Shown here in pieces: positions 24,400 through 31,820 of a stretch of DNA of 35,924 bases. Positions within the stretch are counted from its first letter, which is position 1, and every line of letters starts with the position of its first letter. The notes beneath the pieces were generated by a model. The model had not been told where the DNA came from and did no database searches. It saw only the letters and a list, made by a program, of their open reading frames with translations. This DNA comes from Canibacter sp052085365 (GTDB lineage Bacteria > Actinomycetota > Actinomycetes > Actinomycetales > Microbacteriaceae). The DNA is taken from assembly GCA_052085365.1 (NCBI GenBank), contig JBQDFP010000019.1:1-35924 (forward strand). The letters are read 5' to 3'. The translations under genes and the position numbers were made by a program.

Positions 24400-24454
24400 G
24401 GTGAGTTGGTTCGGCGACAACGCCGGAGCAACCGATGGTTTTCAGATGCTCACC
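24400..24454 (+). ncRNA. Structured 5' leader of cysK (unclassified candidate cis-regulatory RNA)
   Basis: Three nested helices fold from the predicted first transcribed base. P1 is GGTGAG (24400-24405) with CTCACC (24449-24454). P2 is TTGGTT (24406-24411) with AACCGA (24430-24435), including one G-U pair. P3 is CGGCG (24412-24416) with CGCCG (24421-24425), capped by ACAA. A 4-nt bulge GAGC separates P3 and P2 on the 3' side, and a 13-nt single-stranded stretch (24436-24448) separates P2 and P1. AACC could pair instead with GGTT (24437-24440), a possible switch. The Shine-Dalgarno GAAAGG follows 6 nt after P1. It does not match any riboswitch class whose core I can recall with certainty. Confidence 0.5.
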
Positions 24455-24473
24455 TACAAAGAAAGGCAGGCCA

Positions 24474-25409
24474 ATGGGTCGCACATACGCAAACGTTACC
24501 GAGGCCTTCGGTAACACTCCCCTCGTGAAGCTCAACCGTGTCGTCGGCGACGCTGGTGCCGAAGTGTTCGCAAAGCTCGAATTTTACAACCCCGCTGGCA
24601 GCGTGAAAGACCGCATCGGTATCGCGATCGTCGACGCTGCAGAAAAATCTGGTGAGTTGCAGCCCGGCGGAACCATTATTGAAGGCACCAGCGGAAATAC
24701 GGGTATTGCGCTCGCATTTGTTGGTGCGGCTCGCGGCTACAAAGTCATTCTGACGATGCCCGACACAATGAGCGTTGAGCGACGCAAGATTCTTCGTGCA
24801 TTTGGCGCCGAGATCGTGCTCACTGAGGGCCCTCTGGGCATGAAGGGCGCTGTCGAGAAGGCAAAGGAGCTTGTTCAAGCAACTCCTGGGGCTGTTCTGG
24901 CAAGCCAGTTTGCGAACGAAGCGAATCCGACAGTTCATTACAACACCACAGGTAAAGAGTTGTGGGAAGACACCAACGGTGAACTTGACATTCTTGTTGC
25001 TGGCATCGGTACCGGCGGCACCATCACCGGTGCAGGCCGCTATTTGAAAGAGAAGAACCCCAACATTCAGGTCATTGCGGTAGAGCCGAAAGACTCCCCT
25101 GTGCTGACTGAAGGCACCGCAGGACCCCACAAAATTCAGGGACTGGGAGCGAACTTCGTGCCCGAGGTGCTTGATCGCGACATCTACGACGAAGTCATTG
25201 ACGTTGAGCTCGACCCATCCGTTGAATACGGTCGCAAGCTCGGCACCGATGAAGGCATTCTTGCTGGTATCTCGGGTGGTGCAGCAGTTTCTGCAGCGGT
25301 TCAGGTCGCGAAGCGTCCAGAAAACGCCGGTAAGAAGATCGCTGTTGTCATCCCCGACTTTGGTGAGCGGTACTTCTCAACCCTGCTTTACCAGCACCTT
25401 GACGTTTAA
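24474..25409 (+). CDS. cysK: Cysteine synthase (O-acetylserine sulfhydrylase) A
   Basis: A PLP enzyme joining O-acetylserine and sulfide to cysteine. The 311 residues contain the PLP lysine in EFYNPAGSVKDR (Lys45), the substrate-binding TSGNTG loop (72-77), the phosphate-binding GIGTGGTITG, and the C-terminal GISGGAAVSAA. The conserved C-terminal region ERYFST is present. ATG 24474 (MGRTYANVTEAFGNTPLV) is chosen because GAAAGG lies upstream and the protein then begins as in the family. An in-frame ATG at 24435 would lie within the structured leader. It forms an operon with cysE, which supplies O-acetylserine. Confidence 0.97.
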   Translation: MGRTYANVTEAFGNTPLVKLNRVVGDAGAEVFAKLEFYNPAGSVKDRIGIAIVDAAEKSGELQPGGTIIEGTSGNTGIALAFVGAARGYKVILTMPDTMSVERRKILRAFGAEIVLTEGPLGMKGAVEKAKELVQATPGAVLASQFANEANPTVHYNTTGKELWEDTNGELDILVAGIGTGGTITGAGRYLKEKNPNIQVIAVEPKDSPVLTEGTAGPHKIQGLGANFVPEVLDRDIYDEVIDVELDPSVEYGRKLGTDEGILAGISGGAAVSAAVQVAKRPENAGKKIAVVIPDFGERYFSTLLYQHLDV

Positions 25410-25427
25410 GCGATACGCACGCTCATA

Positions 25428-25991
25428 GTGTTTATTCGTTTTTACGAAGACATCAAAGCGGCCCGCGCGCACGATCCTGCTGCGCGCGGGCCGCTTGAGG
25501 TGTTTTGGATCTACTCCGGCCTTCACGCAGTCTGGTGGCATCGGTTCTCACACCAATTGTGGATCAGAGGCTTTAGGTTCATTCCGCGGAGCATTTCACA
25601 AATCGTGCGCTTTTTTACCGGCATCGAAATCCACCCCGGTGCGCAAATCGGGAGGCGTTTGTTTATCGATCACGGCATGGGTGTGGTGATCGGAGAAACC
25701 GCAATCATCGGTGACGACGTGCATCTCTATCATCAGGTGACGCTCGGCGGCACGGGCCATGACGCCGGTAAACGCCACCCAACAATTGGTCACCGTGTGG
25801 TGATCGGAGCAGGTGCGAAAGTTCTCGGCAATGTCAACATCGGTCACGATTCTGCTATCGGCGCGAATGCAGTCGTCGTGAAGTCAGCACCGCCATGGAG
25901 CACACTGGTCGGCATTCCGGCAGCTGAGCGCCGTCGGCGCGGAGCTCCGTCGCCAGAGGTACCTGACGAAGCCGACTTTTACATCATTTAG
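25428..25991 (+). CDS. cysE: Serine O-acetyltransferase
   Basis: CysE acetylates serine with acetyl-CoA, the first step of cysteine synthesis. The 187-residue protein is the short form common in Gram-positive bacteria: a brief helical N-terminus (FYEDIKAARAHDPAARGPLEV), then a left-handed beta-helix of hexapeptide repeats with IEIHPGAQIGRRLFIDHGMGVVIGETA and QVTLGGTG. The C-terminal isoleucine (ADFYII) resembles tails that dock into the CysK active site to form the cysteine synthase complex. It starts with GTG 18 bp behind cysK, without a clear ribosome-binding site. A very stable inverted repeat lies within codons 10-23. Confidence 0.95.
   Translation: MFIRFYEDIKAARAHDPAARGPLEVFWIYSGLHAVWWHRFSHQLWIRGFRFIPRSISQIVRFFTGIEIHPGAQIGRRLFIDHGMGVVIGETAIIGDDVHLYHQVTLGGTGHDAGKRHPTIGHRVVIGAGAKVLGNVNIGHDSAIGANAVVVKSAPPWSTLVGIPAAERRRRGAPSPEVPDEADFYII
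25456..25496 (+). repeat. Perfect 16-bp inverted repeat inside the start of cysE
   Basis: The arms AAGCGGCCCGCGCGCA (25456-25471) and 25481-25496 are exact reverse complements with a 9-nt loop, 46 bp after the cysK stop. It is followed by TTGAGGTGTTTTGG. As RNA this would be among the most stable hairpins in the window and resembles a terminator or attenuator. It also encodes IKAARAHDPAARGPLE, a segment usual in actinobacterial CysE, so it is inside a real reading frame. Confidence 0.75.
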
Positions 25992-26009
25992 TTTCAGCAG
26001 CGCACTGTC

Positions 26010-27377
26010 TCATTTCCGACGACGCCGGAGCGCATCTCGAGCACGCGGCATCTCACGAAACAGCATGACAAGCCCGAGAGCCCACAGCGGATATTGCGCC
26101 AGCATCGCGATTTTAAATGCGCCCGTCGAATAGGTGTCCGGAGACCCCGCACCCTGCAGGTCAAGCAGCAGACCAATCGAAAGAACCAGAAGAATCGCGG
26201 CCACGAATCCACCCGTGTTGACAAGCCCGGTCGCAACACTGAGTTGTTCTTCATGCGTGTGCGTGCGCACAACATCAAACGCAATCATCGACCCTGGGCC
26301 GCCGCAACCGGTAATCAGCGCCATGATAATCAGCCACCACATGGGTGCTTGACCCGGCCACGCCAGTGTTACAGTCCAAGAAAGCACCACACACAAGATG
26401 ATGCCGATCACGATGTAGAGACGCTGCGGGGCCCAACGCGATGCGATCGGTCCCAGAACGAGCCCGCCTAACATAGTGGCTGCAATCACTGAACTCAGCA
26501 CGGTCGCAGACTGGCCTGCGCTCAGCCCCATTCCCCCGGTGAGAAATGGTGTCCCCCACAGCAGCAAGAAACTGTTGACCGCAAATGGTGACGTGAAGTG
26601 AACCCAGAATGCGAGTCGCACACCCGGTCGTTTTACCAGTGCCCGTAAAGCTTTCCACACTCCGGAACCTTCAGGACCGAGCACCGCAACAGCCTCGGTC
26701 ACAGGCGCAAGAATTTGATTCGACATCGTTTCAGCTTGCAGCGGCTGTGCATTTCGCGTCATTCTGCTTGTGAAGCCGGCAGCTCGTTCAAATATGGTGC
26801 GATGTCCAGGGTAATCACGCAACACTGCAAGCGACACCAACAAGATCACCAACGTAACGGCTGCGAGACCATAAAACCCGGTACTCCAGCTCGTCGCAGT
26901 AACCAAGGCTGCCAGTGGCGCAACCGAAATGAGTTGACCACACTGGCCTGCGAGCCCAGTCACCTGACTGATAACCGGAAGATGTTTCGGTTTAAACCAG
27001 TTTGCCGACAGTCGGATCACACAAATAAACACGCACGCATCGCCGGCGCCCACAAGTAACCTGGCAAGAACTGCCAGCCACATTTCGGGGACGATACTCA
27101 TGAATACTTGCCCGACCCCCATGAGCAGCAGCCCGGTCGTCACCACTGGTGAAATACCGAATTTACTCATGCACAGGCCGACCGGAATTTGGCAGCCGGC
27201 ATACACCAGCAGCTGCACAAATACGAAAATGGACAACTGCGTCGCGTCAATACTGAAATGTTCTTGAGCCGCGGGCCCCAAAGCTGAGAGTGAGCTTCGA
27301 TTAATCACTGCGATCGCATACGCCGCAAGCCCTACGATCCACACCACCCAGGGAAGCATAGACCTCTGTTTGCTCAT
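26010..27377 (-). CDS. Major facilitator superfamily transporter
   Basis: A 455-residue permease with 12 predicted membrane helices in two groups of six, separated by a cytoplasmic loop of about 75 residues (ERAAGFTSRMTRNAQPLQ…RALVKRPGVRLAF). The motif-A-like loop reads GLCMSKFGISPVV, and the first helix contains AYAIAVINRSSLSALGPAA. The pattern of INRSS in helix 1 occurs in many actinobacterial MFS proteins of unassigned substrate. I cannot name the substrate. ATG 27377 is chosen over the codon at 27416 because a TAGGGT -10 box is 7 nt upstream, suggesting a leaderless message. It converges on cysE. Confidence 0.88.
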   Translation of the reverse strand: MSKQRSMLPWVVWIVGLAAYAIAVINRSSLSALGPAAQEHFSIDATQLSIFVFVQLLVYAGCQIPVGLCMSKFGISPVVTTGLLLMGVGQVFMSIVPEMWLAVLARLLVGAGDACVFICVIRLSANWFKPKHLPVISQVTGLAGQCGQLISVAPLAALVTATSWSTGFYGLAAVTLVILLVSLAVLRDYPGHRTIFERAAGFTSRMTRNAQPLQAETMSNQILAPVTEAVAVLGPEGSGVWKALRALVKRPGVRLAFWVHFTSPFAVNSFLLLWGTPFLTGGMGLSAGQSATVLSSVIAATMLGGLVLGPIASRWAPQRLYIVIGIILCVVLSWTVTLAWPGQAPMWWLIIMALITGCGGPGSMIAFDVVRTHTHEEQLSVATGLVNTGGFVAAILLVLSIGLLLDLQGAGSPDTYSTGAFKIAMLAQYPLWALGLVMLFREMPRARDALRRRRK

Positions 27378-27384
27378 AATATCT

Positions 27385-27390
27385 ACCCTA
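27385..27390 (-). promoter_or_regulatory. -10 box (TAGGGT) for a probable leaderless MFS transcript
   Basis: On the minus strand TAGGGT is followed by 7 nt and the ATG at 27377. There is no Shine-Dalgarno sequence. It lies just downstream of the prfA terminator, so the MFS gene needs its own promoter. Confidence 0.45.
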
Positions 27391-27435
27391 CTCTGGCCAG
27401 GCATGAAGCCGACCAAGCAGGACGGGGAAAGACAA

Positions 27436-27474
27436 TTCTGGCCGGAAACTTTGAGACAAAGCTACCGGCCAGAA
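27436..27474 (-). terminator. Intrinsic terminator after prfA
   Basis: A perfect 10-bp stem (TTCTGGCCGG / CCGGCCAGAA), a symmetrical 3x3 internal loop, then a further 5-bp stem (CTTTG/CAAAG) with a 3-nt loop. It begins 17 bp behind the prfA stop codon. On the minus strand it is followed by TTGTCTTTCC, a partial T-rich tract. Confidence 0.8.
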
Positions 27475-27491
27475 ATGCTGTCACGAGTCGC

Positions 27492-28574
27492 TTACTCGTT
27501 GTCACCGCCAAGCTCGGCGAGACGAGATTCTTCGTCCGCGTGAATACACGACTCAATCACAGCATCGAGTGCACCATTCATGACATGGTCAAGGTTGTAT
27601 GCCTTGTATCCAGTCCGGTGATCGGCGATGCGGTTCTCGGGAAAGTTGTACGTGCGAATACGTTCTGACCGGTCCATGGTACGGATCTGTGTCTTGCGCT
27701 GTGCGCTCGCTTGCGCCTCAGCTTCTTCTTGCTGCCGGGCCAGGAGACGTGCACGAAGCACACGCATGCCAGCTTCACGGTTCTGAATTTGGCTTTTCTC
27801 GTTCTGCATCGAAACTACGATGCCGGTCGGAAGGTGAGTAATTCGAACCGCAGAGTCGGTCGTGTTCACGGACTGTCCACCCGGACCTGATGACCGATAT
27901 ACGTCAATCTTCAGGTCATTTTGACTAATCTCAACTTCTTCCGGCGCGTCAGCTTCAGGGAAGACCAGTACACCCGTCGTAGAAGTGTGAATGCGGCCCT
28001 GTGATTCAGTAACTGGCACTCGCTGGACGCGATGCACGCCGCCTTCATATTTCAGGTGGGCCCACACACCCTGTGACGGGTCACTCGCATTTGCTTTGAT
28101 TGCTACCTGGACGTTTTTATATCCGCCCAGGTCGCTCTCATCGCTTTCAAGCAGTTCGGTTTTCCAACCGCGACTTTCAGCGTAATGCGAATACATACGT
28201 AGCAGGTCAGCTGCGAAAAGCGCCGACTCAGCACCGCCCTCGCCACCTTTAATTTCGAGAATGACGTCACGCGCATCATCTGGATCGCGTGGAATCAGCA
28301 GCCTGCGCAAACGTTCCTGAGCAGCGGCGAGTTCTTCTTCAAGACCCGGCACTTCTTCAGCGAACGCTTCGTCTTCTTTGGCAAGTTCCTGTGCGGCTTC
28401 GAGATCCTCACCGGTCTGCTGCCAGTGTTCGTATGCGGCTTTGATCTTGCTCAACTCTGCATACCGTCGATTCACCTTCTTGGCGCGCGAAGCGTCAGCG
28501 TGAAGCTCAGGGTCTGCGAGCTGATTCTGCAGATCAGTGTGCTCATCTAGCAGAGATTGCACCTGTTCAAACAT
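27492..28574 (-). CDS. prfA: Peptide chain release factor 1
   Basis: RF1 recognises UAA and UAG and triggers peptide release. The 360 residues have the usual N-terminal coiled-coil domain, the tripeptide anticodon PVT in RVQRVPVTESQGRIHTST (187-189), and GGQ in SSGPGGQSVNTTDSAVR (232-234), the site methylated by PrmC. ISQNDLKIDVYRSSGPGGQ also distinguishes RF1 from RF2. The ATG lies 34 bp behind rho with AAGAAAG in front, and a terminator follows. Confidence 0.98.
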   Translation of the reverse strand: MFEQVQSLLDEHTDLQNQLADPELHADASRAKKVNRRYAELSKIKAAYEHWQQTGEDLEAAQELAKEDEAFAEEVPGLEEELAAAQERLRRLLIPRDPDDARDVILEIKGGEGGAESALFAADLLRMYSHYAESRGWKTELLESDESDLGGYKNVQVAIKANASDPSQGVWAHLKYEGGVHRVQRVPVTESQGRIHTSTTGVLVFPEADAPEEVEISQNDLKIDVYRSSGPGGQSVNTTDSAVRITHLPTGIVVSMQNEKSQIQNREAGMRVLRARLLARQQEEAEAQASAQRKTQIRTMDRSERIRTYNFPENRIADHRTGYKAYNLDHVMNGALDAVIESCIHADEESRLAELGGDNE

Positions 28575-28608
28575 ACGGTTTCTTTCTTGATCGCGAGTTT
28601 CTGAAGGA

Positions 28609-30732
28609 TTATGCCAATTTTTGTGCGAGCTTCACCAAGAACTGATCGTTGTCCGCAGTGTCTTGAAGCAGCTCGAACACTTTACGTGAAGCATTCGGGT
28701 TCAGCCATTCTGGCAACGAAGCACCTTCTTCTGCGTCATTGAGCAAAACGCGAAGCGCATCGGTCCCTGCCGCAACTGTTGGGGACACGAGGTCGCCTGT
28801 GTGCAGCGCGTAGCTGTCGCTGATTTCAAAAGCTGACGCACCGGAACTGTGTGAAGCTGATTCTTGCAACGCAAGTTCCCAGTTCGTTATTGCGTGAATC
28901 GTCTGCTCGCCCACGAAAAGATATTCAGTTGCAGACGCGTAGATCGAAAGCGATCCACCATTTTCGATGTTACGTGCGGCACTCAACAAACGCTTCAGCG
29001 TATTGATAATTGCACCATCGGTGAGGCCACCGAGTGGGTTGCGGTGCTGCGGTGGCGTGACCAGATGCAGCGCTGAAGCAATCGCGTCGAGTGAATCGAC
29101 AAAGACAATCACGTCGTGGCCGAGTTCAACGAGACGTTTTGCACGCTCGAATGCGAGCTCAACAACAGTGACCTGGTCCTCGGGTGCTGCATCACTTGAA
29201 GCAGCGATGACTTCGCCTTTGACGCTTCGCGTGAGTTCGGTCACATCTTCCGGACGTGAACCAACAAGCAGCATCATAACGTGTGCGTCAGGCAATTTCT
29301 CAGTCAACGAATCCGCCATTTCTGACGCAACCTGAGTGCTCACTGGCGCGGCAGAGTCGGGGTTGAGGATGAGCCCTCGCTGGCCGAGCGCCACTGGTGT
29401 GAATAGGTCAATGCCGCGAATGATTGTGGTCGATTGCTGGCTGGCAAGCTGCACATGTTTGGCGGGTCGAATCGGCGTGAGCGCGTCAAACTCGGCACGC
29501 TTGGCAGTGTCGTCAGTGCTTTGGCCGTTTACACTGTCGACTTTGACGATCGCATTGTATTTCTGGCGACCGCTGTGCTCTCCTTCGCGCGGCTGGCGAA
29601 TTGCACCAACAATCGCGTCACCCTTGCGGAGGTTGTAGCGCTTAACTTGACTCAGTGACACATATACGTCGCTGTCGCCGGGCAGGTAACCGGTGGTACG
29701 CACGAACGCGTAATTATCGAGGACATCAAGAATCCCAGCGATTGGCAGCAGGACATCATCTTCTGTCAGCTCGATCTCACCGTCGTCATTGTTCCCGCGA
29801 CGTTTGCGGTCACGTTGACGGGTGCGGCTGCGTGACGAATTTTTGTCTTTGCGCTGGTTGCGGTTATTTGAATCGCCGGAAGAATTCGCATCATTCTTGT
29901 CTTCGTTTTCAGAAGATTGTTGGTTGCTCTGATCTTGAGCGTCGGTGTTGGACTGGTCAGAGTTGTTGTCCTGTGACTTCGAACCGCGACCGCGACGCCC
30001 ACGTCGTGATCCTTTTTCGTTCTCCCCTGAAGCATCAGTCTGTTTGCTTCCGGAATCGTCTGCAGCGTCAGGTTGCTCTTTCGAGCCTTTCTCAGATTCT
30101 GCGCTCTCCGCCGCGGATGAGGACGTGTCTTTCGTCTCGTCCGTTTTGCGTGAGCGTGAGCGTCCTTTCGGTGCACCTGACTCTGCTGCCTTCTCGGCAG
30201 GTTTCTCGTCGGTTGCAGCGCTTGAAGATTCATCGCTGCTGTCAGCGGTTTCCGTTTTGGCACGTCGGCTGCGAGTATTACGCTTTGGCGCTTCAGTAGC
30301 CGTTTCACCCGTTGAATCGGGTGTTGCGTCGGTCTGTGTGTCCGCAGCGGGTGCTTCTGCCTTCTTACGCGTACGACGAGCTGCGGGCTTCTTCTCGACG
30401 GTTTCTGCCGTGGCCGCATCGGCTGGCTCGGCAGACTCCGGTGCGGTCGCAGCTTTCGAGCGAGTGGATCGCGTCTTCTTTTGCTCGGCGGGGGCCTCTG
30501 TTTGAACAGCCGACTCCGTAGGTTCTGCTTCTACTTTTTTGCGACTTCGAGTAGCTCGTTTCTTGGGAGCTTCTTCATTCGCTGGAGCCGAATCGTTGGC
30601 TGATTCAGCTGTTGTTTCGGCTGCAGTTCCCGCTGGTGTCGTGACGCGACGTGAAGCGCGACGACGGGGTGTTTTACTCTCTTCTGCGGGAGTTGCGGAT
30701 TGTTCGGGGGTTTCGTTGGAGTTCTGCTCCAC
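28609..30732 (-). CDS. rho: Rho-like protein: RNA-binding part intact, ATPase motor degenerate
   Basis: The gene sits at the standard rho locus (thrB–rho–prfA) and is one open frame of 707 codons. GTG 30732 is chosen because AAAGGA lies 7 nt upstream. Residues 1-310 are the charged, disordered extension usual in actinobacterial Rho (RSRRAKTE…, RRGRRGRG). Residues about 320-405 are a well-conserved cold-shock-like RNA-binding domain (DDVLLPIAGILDVLDNYAF, DVYVSLSQVKRYNLRKGD, GRQKYNAIVKVDSVNG). The motor domain still aligns (GQRGLIL, SVKGEVIA, AARNIENGGSLSI) but key parts are gone. The P-loop PPKAGKT reads PDSAAPV (458-464); DERPEEV reads GSRPEDV (491-497); LLDSITRLARAYN reads FVDSLDAIASALH; the EEFKGTGNMEL R-loop and SGTRKEELL arginine-finger motif are unrecognisable. 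ATP-driven termination is not expected. Confidence 0.9.
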   Translation of the reverse strand: MEQNSNETPEQSATPAEESKTPRRRASRRVTTPAGTAAETTAESANDSAPANEEAPKKRATRSRKKVEAEPTESAVQTEAPAEQKKTRSTRSKAATAPESAEPADAATAETVEKKPAARRTRKKAEAPAADTQTDATPDSTGETATEAPKRNTRSRRAKTETADSSDESSSAATDEKPAEKAAESGAPKGRSRSRKTDETKDTSSSAAESAESEKGSKEQPDAADDSGSKQTDASGENEKGSRRGRRGRGSKSQDNNSDQSNTDAQDQSNQQSSENEDKNDANSSGDSNNRNQRKDKNSSRSRTRQRDRKRRGNNDDGEIELTEDDVLLPIAGILDVLDNYAFVRTTGYLPGDSDVYVSLSQVKRYNLRKGDAIVGAIRQPREGEHSGRQKYNAIVKVDSVNGQSTDDTAKRAEFDALTPIRPAKHVQLASQQSTTIIRGIDLFTPVALGQRGLILNPDSAAPVSTQVASEMADSLTEKLPDAHVMMLLVGSRPEDVTELTRSVKGEVIAASSDAAPEDQVTVVELAFERAKRLVELGHDVIVFVDSLDAIASALHLVTPPQHRNPLGGLTDGAIINTLKRLLSAARNIENGGSLSIYASATEYLFVGEQTIHAITNWELALQESASHSSGASAFEISDSYALHTGDLVSPTVAAGTDALRVLLNDAEEGASLPEWLNPNASRKVFELLQDTADNDQFLVKLAQKLA

Positions 30733-30818
30733 GGTATTCCTTTCGGTATGTGCGCGGTTTATCACGGCCATCAAGTCGCACTTGGGACGTTGACCAGCTC
30801 GTGGGGCGCGCATGAAAT

Positions 30819-30860
30819 GCACGAACGTGCTGTGAGTGTTCCGGACGGAAGCACTTCACA
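30819..30860 (-). promoter_or_regulatory. Two adjacent hairpins in the rho leader
   Basis: In the 161-bp thrB–rho gap, 30831-30860 folds into a 12-bp stem with two single-base bulges and a 4-nt loop (TGTGA/TCACA outer and TTCC/GGAA inner parts). Directly next to it, GCACGAACGTGC (30819-30830) is a palindrome giving a short hairpin. They lie 34 nt behind the thrB stop and about 85 nt before the rho start. They could attenuate, process or regulate the rho message. No T-run follows. Confidence 0.5.
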
Positions 30861-30893
30861 CCATTCATTCAACGACGGAGCGCTAGAAACGCG

Positions 30894-31820
30894 TTACTCG
30901 TCGAAATGAACTTCTTCTACTGTAGCACCTTCGGAATCCACAGCGAGGGCATGGCGGGTCCAATCGGGTGCAATTTCAGAAACTAGCTTGACCGCTGCCA
31001 GGCGTTCTTCAGAGCCGTTGGAGAGCACCAATATTGATGGACCAGCACCAGATACGACTGCAGCGTGACCTGCTTCACGCAGTTGACCAATAAGTTCATG
31101 TGTTGCTGGCATTGCTGAGCTTCGATAGTTCTGATGCAGACGGTCTTCAGTAGCTTCAAAAAGCAGTTCAGGGCTCTGTGTCATCGCGGCGATAAGCAGA
31201 GATGATCGCGAGACGTTGAAAACCGCGTCTGCATATGGAACATCGGCCGGTTGCAGACTTCGCGCAAGGCTGGTCGATACTTGGAAGTCCGGGACGAGAA
31301 CCAGTGGCGAAACGCCACGGTGCACTATGAGTTGTTTTGCTCTCGGTGCGCCGTCTCGGGTCCACGCAATTGTAAGGCCGCCTAAGAGTGCTGGCGCAAC
31401 GTTGTCAGGGTGGCCTTCGAGTTCAGTTGCTAACTCAAGGAGTTTTTCGCGGCTAAAGGGTACGACGTCTGCCAACAAACCTTTCGCAGCCATAATTCCT
31501 GACACGATAGCGGCCGCAGAGGACCCCATCCCGCGACCGTGCGGGATACGGTTCACTGCTTCTAAATGCAGGTTGGGCATCGGTTGACCTGCGGCATCGA
31601 ACACGTAACGTATCGACTCGGCTACCAGGTTTGTTTCGTCGGTAGGGACAGAACCGTAACCTTCGCCGGTTACTGACACAGTTACGCCCGATTTTTCCGT
31701 GACGGAAACTAACAGATCGTCACCATACGCGAGCGCGAGACCGAGCGTGTCGAAGCCAGGGCCTAGATTCGCGCTCGTTGCCGGAACATTGACGCGAACC
31801 CGCCGCGTCAATCCATTCAT
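30894..31820 (-). CDS. thrB: Homoserine kinase
   Basis: A GHMP-superfamily kinase phosphorylating homoserine for threonine synthesis. The 308 residues contain RVRVNVPATSANLGPGFDTLGLAL at the N-terminus (8-31), the ATP-binding IPHGRGMGSSAAAI (92-105) and the C-terminal AAVVSGAGPSILVL. The ATG overlaps the hom stop as ATGA. thrC, which often lies between or beside these two genes in related bacteria, is not in the window. Confidence 0.96.
   Translation of the reverse strand: MNGLTRRVRVNVPATSANLGPGFDTLGLALAYGDDLLVSVTEKSGVTVSVTGEGYGSVPTDETNLVAESIRYVFDAAGQPMPNLHLEAVNRIPHGRGMGSSAAAIVSGIMAAKGLLADVVPFSREKLLELATELEGHPDNVAPALLGGLTIAWTRDGAPRAKQLIVHRGVSPLVLVPDFQVSTSLARSLQPADVPYADAVFNVSRSSLLIAAMTQSPELLFEATEDRLHQNYRSSAMPATHELIGQLREAGHAAVVSGAGPSILVLSNGSEERLAAVKLVSEIAPDWTRHALAVDSEGATVEEVHFDE

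Noticed and set aside
24400..24454. Assignment of the cysK leader to a SAM riboswitch class
   Set aside because: A short GCAACC-like string and a CAGATGC string recall SAM-sensing RNAs, but the helices and conserved core do not fit any class I can reconstruct.
24450..25130. 226-codon open frame antisense to cysK
   Set aside because: It is fully overlapped by a well-conserved gene, and the product has no recognisable features.
29655..30419. Long open frames of 214-217 codons on both strands across the rho N-terminal region
   Set aside because: They are shadows of the low-complexity, charge-rich rho extension. Their products are Arg/Ser-rich or Cys-rich without family features or ribosome-binding sites.
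28609..30732. rho as a frameshifted pseudogene
   Set aside because: The frame is open throughout, both ends of the motor domain align in the same register, and conserved blocks lie between the lost motifs. A frameshift would not leave this pattern.
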